A stretch of DNA of 64,000 nt from Chthonomonas calidirosea (GCA_945882415.1 CAMCWC010000009.1:103739-167738), one strand, 5' to 3'; positions 15,348 through 24,894 are shown, counted from the stretch's first letter. Notes: generated from the letters alone by a model not told the origin. A program made the numbers and translations.

Positions 15348-16226
15348 ATGAAGCCAGGTCGAAAGAATAATCTGACGGGCTACCTTTTTATCGCACCTTG
15401 GCTGATCGGGTTCTTCGTTTTCACGTTCGTCCCGTTCCTTCAAAGCATCTACCTGTCGTTCACCCGATACAACATCATCACTCCGCCGAAGTGGGTTGGG
15501 TTTGCGAACTACCAAATGCTGCTCACCCAGGACGAACTGTTCTGGAAGTCTGCGCTCGTTACGGTCAAGTTTGCCGTCATCCACGTTCCATTGGCGGTTG
15601 TGGTTGGGGTCTGTCTTGCTCTGCTGTTGAACCGAGAAGTAAAGGGGATCGCGGCGTATCGCACGATTTTCTTCCTTCCGTCCATCGTGCCAACCGTAGC
15701 CACGTCGGTGGTCTTTCTTTGGATTCTTAACCCAACCACCGGACTGATCAACAATTTGCTCCGGAATTTTGGGATTCAAGGACCGGCCTGGTTGAATGAT
15801 CCGTTCTGGGCGTTTTGGGCTCTTGTGATCATGAGCCTTTGGGGCGTGGGCGGTTCTATGGTCATCTACCTCGCCGGACTCAAGGACATTCCGATTCACC
15901 TTTACGAAGCCGCGATCATTGATGGTGCGAGTCCCGCAAAGCGGTTGCGCCACGTGACGTTGCCGATGCTCTCACCGGTCATATTCTTCAACTTGGTGAT
16001 GGGCGTTATCGGAGCGTTCCAGTACTTCACGCAGGCGTTCGTGATGACCCCGAACGGGGGACCGCAAGACAGCACACTTTTCTACTCGCTGTACCTGTTC
16101 AACCGAGCTTGGAAGTACTACGACATGGGCTACGCCAGCGCGATGGCATGGATTCTGTTCCTGATCGTGGTGACCCTCACGGCGATTGTCTTCCGATCTC
16201 AGAAGAAGTGGGTCCACTATGGTTAA
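15348..16226 (+). CDS. Sugar ABC transporter permease (MalF/UgpA type)
   Basis: A 292-residue membrane permease with six predicted helices. The first begins around LTGYLFIAPWLIGFFVF. The EAA loop (YEAAIIDGASPAKRLRHVTLP, with the conserved EAA---G and final P) docks the ATPase. N-terminal motif and size match carbohydrate uptake family 1 permeases. It starts at ATG 15348 just after tRNA-Val and overlaps the binding-protein gene by 8 bases. No ATPase gene is present in the operon, so a shared MsmK/UgpC-type ATPase elsewhere is likely. The sugar is unknown. Confidence 0.93.
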   Translation: MKPGRKNNLTGYLFIAPWLIGFFVFTFVPFLQSIYLSFTRYNIITPPKWVGFANYQMLLTQDELFWKSALVTVKFAVIHVPLAVVVGVCLALLLNREVKGIAAYRTIFFLPSIVPTVATSVVFLWILNPTTGLINNLLRNFGIQGPAWLNDPFWAFWALVIMSLWGVGGSMVIYLAGLKDIPIHLYEAAIIDGASPAKRLRHVTLPMLSPVIFFNLVMGVIGAFQYFTQAFVMTPNGGPQDSTLFYSLYLFNRAWKYYDMGYASAMAWILFLIVVTLTAIVFRSQKKWVHYG

Positions 16227-17562
16227 GAACCTGAAGTGGGTTGCCTTCTTGTTGCTGGCCCTTGGGTTTGGCGCGTTCGTCTTTAGCCAAAAGCCGCCGA
16301 GCCAACGAAAGTATCCAGACCGGATCGAAGTGCGGTTCTGGCACCGATGGGGTGGCGAATGGGCGAAGGTTGTTGCCGACATCGCCGAGCGCTATAACCA
16401 GTCACAGACAAAGTACGAGGTCGTGCCCTTGTCGATTCCTGGCTCGGGCGCCGACTCGAAACTGACCCTCGGCATCATTGGCGGTAATCCGCCCGATGTG
16501 ATGTCGATGTGGAATGGAGCGATTCCGTCGCTAGCATCAAATGGGCTTCTGACTCCGCTTGAAGAGGTAATGCCACCGGAGGACCAAACTCGTTTCATGA
16601 ATGACAGCTATCCGGTCATTCGCGACTCGGGTCGGTTTGATGGGAAAACCTACGGCGTCACCATCGGAAGCGACCTCTATGCTCTTTACGTCAACGAAGA
16701 ACATTTGAAAGAGCTCGGCTTGAACGTCGATGACTTCCCGAAGACCCTTGAGGGGGTATGTGAACTCGGGAATCGGCTGAACAAAACGGATGCTAACGGG
16801 AATCTGACCCGGCTTGGATTTCTGCTGAACAGCTTTTCCTTTGTGGCCTACAACTTTGGACCGGGGTTCTACGATCCGGTGTCTGATTCACTCAGTCTGA
16901 ATACGGCTGAAAACCTGCGAGCGCTTGAGTTCATCACGGAAGAACGCCGGAAGATCGGCTTCGAACGCGTCACGCGTTTTCAGGCTGGGCTAAACACCGG
17001 TTCCGATACGGGCGGCTGGCCCTTTATCACGGGCGACCTTTCGATCACGATCGATGGTCAGTGGCGGGTTGAAGAGATTCGAAAGTACCGACCGGACATG
17101 AAGTATCGGGTGATTCCCATCCCTCCGCCGGCGACAAACGGGCGAGCGATGGGCGGCACCATTTCCGGCAACTTCATGGTGATCCCAACTTCCGCGAAGC
17201 AAAAGGAAGGCGCATGGGATTTCATTCGATTTTGGTCAGGATTCGCGGATAAGGAAGCGTCTGCCCGGTGCTTCAACGATGGAGGCTGGCTGCCGCTCTT
17301 TCCGGATCTTGTCGAAACCAAGACTTTCCAGGCTTGGCTGAAGCAGGGTCCAGAGTTTCAGGGCTTCATCGATATTCTTTCGAGCGAAAATTGCTTGCCG
17401 ATGCCACCGGTCCCTTATCTCCAGTTTTTGAACGACCAAATTGGCAGGGCTGAAGATCAAGCGGTGCGCGGGACACTCTCGCCAAAAGCCGCGCTCGAAA
17501 AGTTGCGCTACACGGTCGCGGAAGAACAGCGTAAGCGAAAGTCCCTTGGATACGAGGAGTAA
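16219..17562 (+). CDS. Sugar ABC transporter substrate-binding protein
   Basis: A 447-residue extracellular solute-binding protein, family 1. The N-terminal hydrophobic segment (about residues 5-25) has no lipobox Cys, so it is a signal peptide or membrane anchor rather than a lipoprotein. The mature part starts with the EVRFWHRWGGEWAKV strand-helix, followed by GNPPDVMSMWNGAIPSLASNG (about 85-105) typical of carbohydrate binders. The later region FMVIPTSAKQKEGAWDFIRF is also typical. Start ATG 16219 overlaps the permease stop. It captures sugar for the two flanking permeases. Confidence 0.93.
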   Translation: MVKNLKWVAFLLLALGFGAFVFSQKPPSQRKYPDRIEVRFWHRWGGEWAKVVADIAERYNQSQTKYEVVPLSIPGSGADSKLTLGIIGGNPPDVMSMWNGAIPSLASNGLLTPLEEVMPPEDQTRFMNDSYPVIRDSGRFDGKTYGVTIGSDLYALYVNEEHLKELGLNVDDFPKTLEGVCELGNRLNKTDANGNLTRLGFLLNSFSFVAYNFGPGFYDPVSDSLSLNTAENLRALEFITEERRKIGFERVTRFQAGLNTGSDTGGWPFITGDLSITIDGQWRVEEIRKYRPDMKYRVIPIPPPATNGRAMGGTISGNFMVIPTSAKQKEGAWDFIRFWSGFADKEASARCFNDGGWLPLFPDLVETKTFQAWLKQGPEFQGFIDILSSENCLPMPPVPYLQFLNDQIGRAEDQAVRGTLSPKAALEKLRYTVAEEQRKRKSLGYEE

Positions 17563-17565
17563 TCA

Positions 17566-18408
17566 ATGGAAAAAGGCAACCGACTCCTGATCCATATGGT
17601 TCTGATCTGCCTCTCCATTCCGGCAATTCTGCCGCTGATCTGGATGATTTCGACCTCGTTCAAAGCGGAGACTCAGATTTACACCAACACGGGGATGCAG
17701 AGCTTTCAGATCAGCAGTCTGTGGCCGAGCCCGATGCATCCGCAAAACTATTCGGAGGCCCTCCAAACCGTTCCGTTTGGGATCTACCTTCGAAACACGC
17801 TTATTCTCTGCCTGCTGACGGTGCTTGGAGCGGTGGGTTCAAGTTCGGTCGTCGCGTACGGCTTTGCGAGAATTGACTTCAAGGGCAAAGAAATGTGGTT
17901 CGCCTTGATGGTAGCAACCATGGCCCTGCCCGGACAGGTCACGATGATTCCGGTCTTTACGATCTTCCGAAACTTGGGATGGTACGGAACCCCGCTGCCG
18001 CTGATTGTGCCCGCTTTCACTGGTTCGGCGTTCTTCATTTTCTTGCTGACCCAGTTCTTCCGAACGCTTCCGGCGGAGATGGCGGAGGCCGCACGGGTGG
18101 ATGGCTCTTCCGAGTGGCGAATCTTCACCCAACTCGTTTTGCCGTTGTCCAAACCCGCCTTGGCGACTTGCGCGCTGTTCCAGTTTCTTGGAACCTGGAA
18201 CGACTTCTTCGGGCCTTTGCTGTATCTGAACGATCCGAACAGCTACACGCTGGCTTACGGGCTTCAGCAGTTCTTGAGCCTGCACGGCGGAAAGTGGGCT
18301 CAACTGATGGCGGCAAGCACCATCTTCACCATCCCGATCATCGTATTGTTCTTTTTTGCTCAGAAGACCTTTATCCAGGGAATCGCGACGACCGGCGGCA
18401 AGTCGTAA
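17566..18408 (+). CDS. Sugar ABC transporter permease (MalG/UgpE type)
   Basis: A 280-residue permease with six helices. It has the typical PLIWMISTSFK motif after the first helix and the EAA loop MAEAARVDGSSEWRIF-QLVLPLSKPALAT. It follows the binding protein by 3 bases. Together with the gene at 15348 it forms the heterodimeric channel. The C-terminus ends in FIQGIATTGGKS, as in the family. It ends next to the convergent DUF6941-like gene with no spacer. Confidence 0.94.
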   Translation: MEKGNRLLIHMVLICLSIPAILPLIWMISTSFKAETQIYTNTGMQSFQISSLWPSPMHPQNYSEALQTVPFGIYLRNTLILCLLTVLGAVGSSSVVAYGFARIDFKGKEMWFALMVATMALPGQVTMIPVFTIFRNLGWYGTPLPLIVPAFTGSAFFIFLLTQFFRTLPAEMAEAARVDGSSEWRIFTQLVLPLSKPALATCALFQFLGTWNDFFGPLLYLNDPNSYTLAYGLQQFLSLHGGKWAQLMAASTIFTIPIIVLFFFAQKTFIQGIATTGGKS

Positions 18409-18834
18409 TCACTCGCTCAGCGGGGGCGGGCTTTGCTGGGCTTGCACTTGTCGAACTTCTAGGCGCAGTTCTTTCTTGATGTCGCCGTCAATGAATACGG
18501 TGAAACTGTACGTGCCAAATTTCGGGAACGTGTAGTTGTCGAAGTTCACGATAATGTTGGCGATCGGTGGAAACTCCGGCGTGCCATCAATTCGGATTTC
18601 GCCGCCTATCCGTCCGCTTACAGGGCGGCCGTCGGAGTCGGTGACTTCAACGATCCACTCGCGGACGCGGCCGTAGTCGCCGCGGGATGCTTGGAAGACC
18701 AGCACCAAGCACATTTTCGGGTGCGTGATGGGCTCAGCGGTCGCCCCGAGCGTGCCAAAGATGCCAAGAATGCTCAGCTTCTCCTGCTGATCGATGAGTG
18801 CGTAATCTGACAGAGCGGCTACGGAAACGTCCAC
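18409..18834 (-). CDS. DUF6941-like protein
   Basis: A 141-residue soluble, beta-rich protein. The pattern VAALSDYALIDQQEKLSILGIF, then HPKMCLVLVF, then a beta sandwich ending in YSFTVFIDG, fits my memory of the DUF6941 family, whose function is unknown. It has no signal peptide. The start is GTG 18834; a TATACT hexamer lies exactly 6 bases before it on the minus strand (18846-18841), with no ribosome binding site, pointing to a leaderless mRNA. Confidence 0.6.
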   Translation of the reverse strand: MDVSVAALSDYALIDQQEKLSILGIFGTLGATAEPITHPKMCLVLVFQASRGDYGRVREWIVEVTDSDGRPVSGRIGGEIRIDGTPEFPPIANIIVNFDNYTFPKFGTYSFTVFIDGDIKKELRLEVRQVQAQQSPPPLSE

Positions 18835-18840
18835 CGTTGC

Positions 18841-18846
18841 AGTATA
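18841..18846 (-). promoter_or_regulatory. TATACT -10 element, leaderless start
   Basis: On the minus strand TATACT is followed by GCAACG and then the GTG start codon of the DUF6941-like gene. Confidence 0.5.
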
Positions 18847-18871
18847 CGAACGGATGCGGCATGATAGGGCA

Positions 18872-19606
18872 ATGCTGGCCGCGTTGTTAGGTCTAACGGT
18901 TGCCTACGAAGTTCCGAAGATCGTGCCCGGAAAGCCGAGCCGGACGATCGTGTTGACCTATCACGACATCATTCCGAAGCGGACGCAGGGTTCGGTTTGG
19001 TTTGATTGCACGGTGGATGAGTTCCGGCAGCAACTTGACTGGCTGTCCAAGCAAGGCGCGACGTTTGGCTCCGTTTCAAGTCTAAAGAGGTCGTTGACTG
19101 AAAAGGCAATTCCTCCGCCCACAGTCGTGATTACGTTTGCCGACGGCTATCGGGGTTTTTTCATGTATGCCCTGCCAGAGCTGCGTAGGCGCAAGATTCC
19201 GGTTGCGATGTTTGTCCACACGGACTACGTGGGCTCTGCAATCGGACGGCCGAAGATGAGCTGGGATCAACTGCGCGAATGCCACAGCCAAGGGGTAACC
19301 GTCGCCTCTCAGACTGCCTCACACCCCGCTGATTTGGCGAAGCTGACCGATCAGCAAGTGAAGTCGGAGTTCCTGAAATCGCAGATGCGCCTTCGGAGCG
19401 AATTGCCTTCGAAACTTCCGAGCTATTTGGCTTACCCGAACGGTAAGTACGACCAGCGCTCGGCTGCTTTCGCCGAGCAGGTTGGGTACGAAATGGCGTT
19501 CACGGAAGCCCAACGACCGGCCGAACGGGCACCTTCGCTCTATCTCGTTCCTCGCTACGTACATACCAAGTATCGGGAAGCTTGGCGAGCTGTTTCGAGG
19601 AAGTAA
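18872..19606 (+). CDS. Polysaccharide deacetylase-fold protein with degenerate active site
   Basis: A 244-residue NodB-domain protein with a short hydrophobic N-terminus (MLAALLGLTVAYEVP). ATG 18872 is preferred over the in-frame ATG 18854 because it directly precedes the signal segment. The fold is clear: TIVLTYHDI, VVITFADGY, IPVAMFVHTDYVG, SYLAYPNGKYD. In active enzymes motif 1 is TFDDG; here the first Asp, the catalytic base, is Ala90 while Asp91 stays. Motif 2 normally has His-x3-His; here it is QTASHP with Gln147 replacing the first His. It may be a non-catalytic binder or a changed enzyme. Confidence 0.83.
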   Translation: MLAALLGLTVAYEVPKIVPGKPSRTIVLTYHDIIPKRTQGSVWFDCTVDEFRQQLDWLSKQGATFGSVSSLKRSLTEKAIPPPTVVITFADGYRGFFMYALPELRRRKIPVAMFVHTDYVGSAIGRPKMSWDQLRECHSQGVTVASQTASHPADLAKLTDQQVKSEFLKSQMRLRSELPSKLPSYLAYPNGKYDQRSAAFAEQVGYEMAFTEAQRPAERAPSLYLVPRYVHTKYREAWRAVSRK

Positions 19607-19609
19607 ACC

Positions 19610-21631
19610 GTGGCAAATCGACTTCAAAATTCTGGCTCTCTTTACTTGCGGCAGCATGCCGACCAGCCCGTCGAATGGTGGCCCTGGGGGCAGGAAGCAC
19701 ATGCCGAGGCGCAGCGTCGAGATGTCCCGATTCTTTTGAGCGTTGGCTATTCCGCCTGCCACTGGTGCCATGTGATGGCGCACGAGTCGTTTGATGATCC
19801 AGAGATCGCGGCGAGGCTGAATGAATCGTTCGTCTGCATCAAGCTAGACCGCGAAGAGCGGCCGGATGTTGATGATCTCTACATGACTGCGGTCCAGCTG
19901 ACCTCGGGCCGCGGGGGGTGGCCGATGACCTTGTTTTTGACGCCATCGTTAGAGCCGTTCTTTGCTGGGACGTACTTCCCGAAAGAAGATCGTGACCGGT
20001 ATCCGGGATTTCGGACGATTGTGGAGCGGGTGGCGGAGGCTTGGCAAAAGAACCGTGCGGCAATTTACGAAACCGCGAAAGAGCTGAGCGAGAATGTGGA
20101 AGACGCGCTCGGGCGGATGCCGAAGGTTGTTGATCGGTCTTTAGAGTATTGGAACAGCGCGTACGTTACCGATCGGCTTCGGGAAGATTTCGATGACACG
20201 AATGCTGGATTTGGAACGGCGCCAAAGTTTCCGCCGCACAGTGCGCTCGAGTTCTTTCGACTGCCGGGCGATCCGGAGGTGCAGGCGTTGCGGACTTTCA
20301 CTCTGCAGCGGATGGTTCGGGGCGGCATCTTTGACCAGGTTGGCGGTGGGTTCCACCGGTACTCCACTGACGCAGAATGGCGCCTGCCGCACTTTGAGAA
20401 GATGCTGTACGACAACGCGCTTTTGCTGAAAGAGCTCGGGCACGAGACGGACTCCGAGCTTGTTCGTGCGCGGGAAAAGACGGTCGCATGGCTGACGACC
20501 GAGATGCGGATGGAGGACGGCACCTTTGCCAGCGCACTGGACGCGGATTCTCCCGAGGTCGAGGGTGGACACGCCGAGGAGGGGATGTATTACACCTGGA
20601 CTTTTGCTGAACTTGAGGGGCTTCTGGCCTCAGACGAGCTTGAGTTCATGCGGTCCCACTTTGACCTTCGTGCGGAGGGGAACTACCACGAAGAGGCAAC
20701 GCGGGAGATTTCTGGCCGGAACCTGTTTTCAAGTTCGGAACCTTTGCCAGAACAGCTACCTGCGGTGCTGGAGAAATTGGTGCATGCCCGGAACCTGCGA
20801 CCCAGACCGAACCGCGATGATAAGCGCATTGCGGCGTGGAATGGTTTGGTCATCTCTGGACTCGTGGCTTCTGGCGAGATCGAGCTCGCCGCGCGTTGTG
20901 GAGAAGTGTGGCGAAACAACCTCGATTGCCACCAGTTGACCACAGCCGGGCCCGAGGGCAAACCGTTCCTCGATGACGTTTCGCATCTGGGAATGGCGTT
21001 CTTGGATCTTTTCGAAGCCACAAATGACAGTCAATGGCACGCGGCCGCTCGGCTTCTTGTTGAGCAGCTCCGGGAATTTGAGGACAGCGAATACGGCGGG
21101 TTCTGGCTGGCGAGAAACGACAGCATGGACCTCTTTGCCCGGAGTAAGCCGGTCTTTGACACCCCGATTCCGAGCGCGAATGCGACGGCGATTCGGTTAC
21201 TTCTGCGGATAGGTCAGACCGAACGTGCGGCGTTTCATCTTTCTCGGTTGTGCGATTGGGTCCAGAAAGCGCCGGGGGCGTGTGAAGCACTTGCCTCGGC
21301 GATAATCGAGGCTCAAGCCCTCGGCGTAACCGTCGCCCAAGATATCCAGTTTGAACTTACAGCTTCAACGCTGACGATAAGCGTTCCAGGCGGATTTAAG
21401 TTGAACCGCGATGTGGCTGGTAATGGTCTTCTCATCGCAGCCCTGCTTCATGATGCGGAGGCTGGTGCCAGGCTAATGCCGCTTAAGCACAAGAAGAGAC
21501 CCGACGGCAAGTTTTCGGCCGAGTTGCCTGACGAATGTTATCGGGTGAGTCTTCAGTATCAACTGTGCACGGAAACGGAGTGCTTGCCTTGGCGAAGCAT
21601 CGACGTGCAGGTAACTAACGAACGCCCTTAA
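19610..21631 (+). CDS. YyaL/DUF255 thioredoxin-domain protein
   Basis: A 673-residue protein of the spermatogenesis-associated protein 20 / YyaL family. The N-terminal thioredoxin-like domain (about residues 1-165) has CHWCHVMAHESF, followed by the DREERPDVDDLYM and GGWPMTLFLTP signatures. The rest is an (alpha/alpha)6 barrel resembling glycosidases and sugar epimerases (PHFEKMLYDNALL, DADSPEVEGG-EGMYYTW, DDKRIAAWNGLVISG). The biochemical role is unsettled in all organisms. It begins at GTG 19610, 3 bases after the deacetylase-like stop, so they are probably cotranscribed. Confidence 0.93.
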   Translation: MANRLQNSGSLYLRQHADQPVEWWPWGQEAHAEAQRRDVPILLSVGYSACHWCHVMAHESFDDPEIAARLNESFVCIKLDREERPDVDDLYMTAVQLTSGRGGWPMTLFLTPSLEPFFAGTYFPKEDRDRYPGFRTIVERVAEAWQKNRAAIYETAKELSENVEDALGRMPKVVDRSLEYWNSAYVTDRLREDFDDTNAGFGTAPKFPPHSALEFFRLPGDPEVQALRTFTLQRMVRGGIFDQVGGGFHRYSTDAEWRLPHFEKMLYDNALLLKELGHETDSELVRAREKTVAWLTTEMRMEDGTFASALDADSPEVEGGHAEEGMYYTWTFAELEGLLASDELEFMRSHFDLRAEGNYHEEATREISGRNLFSSSEPLPEQLPAVLEKLVHARNLRPRPNRDDKRIAAWNGLVISGLVASGEIELAARCGEVWRNNLDCHQLTTAGPEGKPFLDDVSHLGMAFLDLFEATNDSQWHAAARLLVEQLREFEDSEYGGFWLARNDSMDLFARSKPVFDTPIPSANATAIRLLLRIGQTERAAFHLSRLCDWVQKAPGACEALASAIIEAQALGVTVAQDIQFELTASTLTISVPGGFKLNRDVAGNGLLIAALLHDAEAGARLMPLKHKKRPDGKFSAELPDECYRVSLQYQLCTETECLPWRSIDVQVTNERP

Positions 21632-23012
21632 CGTTCTTGAGCAGGAACGCTCCCGCGCCGAAGGTGACCGAGCAGAGAATGAAGACGGCCGAGTATCCCG
21701 CGCTGGTGTAGCGGACTACCTCTTCGCCCTTGTGCATGAGGGTTGTTGAGCCGAAGGAGGCGATGAGTGCACCGGCGATGGGGCTGGCGAAGGATTGCGG
21801 CAGGGTCATCGCGATGTGCCAAACCGCCATGTCTTTCCCAGCGTGGGCTTTGTTCGGTAAGACGTCGGTGCCGAGGGCGTAGTCGACGCTGCCGTAGGCT
21901 CCGTAGAAGAAGCCGAAGAACGACCCTACGATCATAGCCTGGGTCATGTTTTGGCAGAAGATGAAGAAGATGGCGACGACGGCAATTCCGGCGTTGGCGA
22001 CGTACACCACGCGCTTACGACCGATCTTATCGCTGAGCTGTCCGCCGTAGATTCCGCTGAAGCTGGCGAAGATGAGGATGAGGCCGATGAGGATCGAGGA
22101 CTCGGTGCCGACCTTATCTCGATCGACGCCGATGACATCGACCAAGTAGTAATTCAAGAACGGCAGGACCGCATAGAACCCAAGCATTACGAGGGCTCGG
22201 GTGATCCAGACCCAGGCGAAATCGGGGTAGTCCTTTGGACTGATCCAAAGGCTCTTGAGATAGCTGGGCCAGTGAATCTTGGGTGGACGGATCGGGAGCG
22301 GAGTCTCCTTCATCCCGACTAAGGTGATGCTTCCGACGCCAAGCAGCGCCGCGATGATCGCGGTGTACTGGATGCCTGCCGAGACCTGCTCCATGAACAT
22401 GCCGACGATGACGGCTCCGGCCAGGGTGCCGAGTTGCGAGAGCAGGCCCATCCAGCCGCTGGCAGCTCCGCGCTGGTTTTCGGGGACGAGGTCTGGAATC
22501 ACGCCCATGTACGCGGTGCTGGTCACGTTATTTCCGAACTGTACGACCATGTAAGCCAGGGAGAAGAGCAGAAGCGATGGACTGGTGAAGAGAGAGGAAG
22601 GGAAGCTTGTGGCGGTGGCGGGCTTTCCGGCCAGGAAGCTGAGCGCCATTCCGGCAAGACCGACGATGTTGATCGCAATCCCAATGGCCATGTAAGGGCG
22701 TCGACGGCCCCATTTGGATGCACAGCGGTCGGTGAGCGCCGCGAAGAACAGCGGGACGATCAGGGCGACGATTGCGGAGACGCCAGAGACCAAACCGAGG
22801 GTTTCGGCTCGGTGTTTGGGATCGAGAATCGCGATCTGCGCCGGGAGCATGATGACCAGCAGGGCGCCCCAGTGGAAGGTGGAGGCGAACCAGTAGGCGG
22901 CGAGGATGAAGTGCTGCCACGGCTTGAGGACCTGTCCCTCGTACGGCGAAGGTACGTGCGGAAGCTCGTTTGGGTCGACTTTAGGCGCGAGTTCTTCGGT
23001 GGGCGATGGCAT
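21615..23012 (-). CDS. MFS transporter
   Basis: From ATG 23012 a 465-residue membrane protein with about 12 helices. The loop 2-3 motif is RCASKWGRRRPYMAIG and the matching loop 8-9 motif is GGQLSDKIGRKRVVYVANAG, both typical of the major facilitator superfamily. The RRRPYM variant recalls sugar carriers. The substrate is unknown. The 5' end overlaps the nucleotidyltransferase by 32 bases, so the two are likely one operon. The 3' end overlaps the convergent YyaL gene by 17 bases. Confidence 0.88.
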   Translation of the reverse strand: MPSPTEELAPKVDPNELPHVPSPYEGQVLKPWQHFILAAYWFASTFHWGALLVIMLPAQIAILDPKHRAETLGLVSGVSAIVALIVPLFFAALTDRCASKWGRRRPYMAIGIAINIVGLAGMALSFLAGKPATATSFPSSLFTSPSLLLFSLAYMVVQFGNNVTSTAYMGVIPDLVPENQRGAASGWMGLLSQLGTLAGAVIVGMFMEQVSAGIQYTAIIAALLGVGSITLVGMKETPLPIRPPKIHWPSYLKSLWISPKDYPDFAWVWITRALVMLGFYAVLPFLNYYLVDVIGVDRDKVGTESSILIGLILIFASFSGIYGGQLSDKIGRKRVVYVANAGIAVVAIFFIFCQNMTQAMIVGSFFGFFYGAYGSVDYALGTDVLPNKAHAGKDMAVWHIAMTLPQSFASPIAGALIASFGSTTLMHKGEEVVRYTSAGYSAVFILCSVTFGAGAFLLKNVKGVR

Positions 23013-23751
23013 ATTCGTAGTCCTCAACGTCATCGATGTCGAACGCAAGTTCGGGGGCAGATTTGTAGACGGCGGCTCCGGAGCAGCCGAGGATGGACTC
23101 GACCTTCCGAATCACGTCTTCTACGCCAACGCGCCGCAATGCAAACTGTAGCAGGAATTTTGGCCCGAGTAAGCGGACCATTCCGAGGACGCTTTTGCGG
23201 TTGATGAAGACCGATTCTAGGTGGCTGATGGCTCTTTCGAACGGCTCGGCTTTGACTAGGAAAACTCCACCGACCGTCCATTTGCCGTCGTTTAGCTTGA
23301 CGTAGGTGTTGGTTGAGTTGGGGAAGACGACTTCGAACTCGGTGGAGTTGCAGACGGCTACGGCTAGGTCGGCGGTTTTGGGGGCGCGGTCTACGAACTC
23401 GTTAATGTGGCGGGATTCGATGAAGGGGAGGTCGGTGGTTACCAGGAGTAGGCGATCCGTTAGGGGGCCGTTTTGGCGGAGGGCGCGGAGGCCGTTTAGG
23501 ATGGTGCCGGGGCCGGTGGTGCCGCCGGGGACGAGGCGGAAGTCGGTTTCGCGGAGCTGATCGTGGACGCAGCCTTCACCGGGGACGGCGATTCGGTTGG
23601 CTCGACCTGATTCTAGGATGGCTTTGATGCCGGTTTGCAGCAGGGTCTCGCCGAACGGGGCGAGGAGGGTTTTGTGCGGGACCTGAGTTTGGTCCGCCAA
23701 GGGGCCCTTGAAGGCGCCGCCCGCTGGCAATATGACATCGAACTTCTCCAC
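22981..23751 (-). CDS. MobA-like nucleotidyltransferase
   Basis: A 256-residue Rossmann-type NTP transferase. Motifs: the nucleotide-binding VILPAGGAFKGPL (degenerate form of LAGGxSxRMG) near the N-terminus, HKTLLAPFGETLL with the conserved Lys, LLLVTTDLPFI (metal Asp), and the C-terminal DIDDVEDYEYA, which matches the DxDTPEDL-type ending of MobA-like enzymes. The acceptor could be a cofactor or sugar phosphate. It starts at GTG 23751, with TACAAT 8 bases upstream. Confidence 0.8.
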   Translation of the reverse strand: MEKFDVILPAGGAFKGPLADQTQVPHKTLLAPFGETLLQTGIKAILESGRANRIAVPGEGCVHDQLRETDFRLVPGGTTGPGTILNGLRALRQNGPLTDRLLLVTTDLPFIESRHINEFVDRAPKTADLAVAVCNSTEFEVVFPNSTNTYVKLNDGKWTVGGVFLVKAEPFERAISHLESVFINRKSVLGMVRLLGPKFLLQFALRRVGVEDVIRKVESILGCSGAAVYKSAPELAFDIDDVEDYEYAIAHRRTRA

Positions 23752-23779
23752 CGGTTCGAATTGTACGTTAGATGCGCGT

Positions 23780-24679
23780 TTAGAACTGGATTGGGAGGAG
23801 GATGCCGATGGAGAGGAGGGCGCCGAAGAGTAGTTCGTATTGGGCGGAGGCGCCGAGGATGGGGTTTAGGGCGGGGCCGGTTAGGCTTTCTAGGCGCTTG
23901 TAGAGCTTCCAGCCGTAGGGCAGAGTGAGGAGGACGATGAGGGAGCCGATGGGCAGGAGGCCGGCGATTGCGGCGACGAGGACGATGGCGTGGCTGAGGA
24001 GCAGCATCGTGGCGTATTCGTGGAGGCCGAAGTCTCGACCGAACTGGACGGCGAGGGTTCGTTTGTCGGCAACGCGGTCGGTTTCGATGTCGCGGACGTT
24101 GTTGACCACGAGGATGTTAGCGCAGAGGAAGCCGATTGGGATGGAGGCAATGGCGGCCATGGGGGAGACCTTAAGGGCCTGCACGAAGTAGGTTCCGCAA
24201 ACTGCGACGACGCCGAAGAAGAGGATGACGAAGAACTCTCCGAGGCCTCGGTAGCCGTAGGGGATCGGTCCGCCGACGTAGAGGACGGCAGAGATGATGG
24301 AGAGGACCCCGATGACGGCGACGGGCCAGCCGCTGAACCAGATGAGATAGAGTCCGCACAACGAGGCTAGCAGGAAGGCCATTACGGCTCCGAAGCCGAC
24401 CTGTTTGGGCGTCAGAAGTCCGGCTTGGGTGACCCGAACGGGGCCGACCCTTTCGGCGGTGTCGGCACCTTTCTGAAAGTCGAAGAGGTCGTTTGCGAAG
24501 TTAGCGCCGATCTGGATGAGAAGGGCTCCGATGAGGGCGGCGACGAGCGGCAGGGGCTGCAGAACATTTTCGCGATAGGCAACCGCTCCGCCCACCACGA
24601 CCGGGACCGCCGCGGCGGGCAAGGTTCGTAATCTCATGGCAAGAATCCAAGGGTTAACCGCTGTTGGACTGGCTTGCAT
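23780..24679 (-). CDS. menA: 1,4-dihydroxy-2-naphthoate polyprenyltransferase
   Basis: MenA attaches the polyprenyl tail to DHNA at the inner membrane, giving demethylmenaquinone. The 299-residue UbiA-family protein has about eight helices. The first Asp-rich motif is ANFANDLFDFQKGAD (about residues 60-74) and the second is VNNVRDIETDRVADKRTLAV (about 193-212), both needed for Mg-diphosphate binding. It is located 19 kb away from the rest of the pathway (42.6-48.7 kb), a common split. It lies 28 bases upstream of the nucleotidyltransferase frame on the other side of its start, but transcription runs towards that gene's promoter end in the same direction. Confidence 0.95.
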   Translation of the reverse strand: MQASPTAVNPWILAMRLRTLPAAAVPVVVGGAVAYRENVLQPLPLVAALIGALLIQIGANFANDLFDFQKGADTAERVGPVRVTQAGLLTPKQVGFGAVMAFLLASLCGLYLIWFSGWPVAVIGVLSIISAVLYVGGPIPYGYRGLGEFFVILFFGVVAVCGTYFVQALKVSPMAAIASIPIGFLCANILVVNNVRDIETDRVADKRTLAVQFGRDFGLHEYATMLLLSHAIVLVAAIAGLLPIGSLIVLLTLPYGWKLYKRLESLTGPALNPILGASAQYELLFGALLSIGILLPIQF

Positions 24680-24894
24680 GCCCTAGAGTTTACGTGACCG
24701 GGCCTTTGGTCGTAGGCGAAAGATTGCCGTCGCGAGCCGCAGAAATTAATTATTTATGTTTGCTGCCTTACGCGAGAGTATAAATTTTTGGTTTTTCAGA
24801 GAGGTGAGGTTCACACCTATAGGGCGGCCGGGAGGCGGAAAGTCAACCTGGTTTTTGGTCGGTTTTCCGGGATCGGCGACGCGTGGGCTTTTGG

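Noticed and set aside
22434..23204. Plus-strand frame of 256 codons over the MFS and nucleotidyltransferase genes
   Set aside because: It crosses two real minus-strand genes and is Gly/Arg/Glu-rich shadow sequence.
24680..24894. Possible RNA gene or riboswitch between menA and the unknown gene at 24895
   Set aside because: AT-rich and without a convincing stem set; I see no recognisable RNA family.
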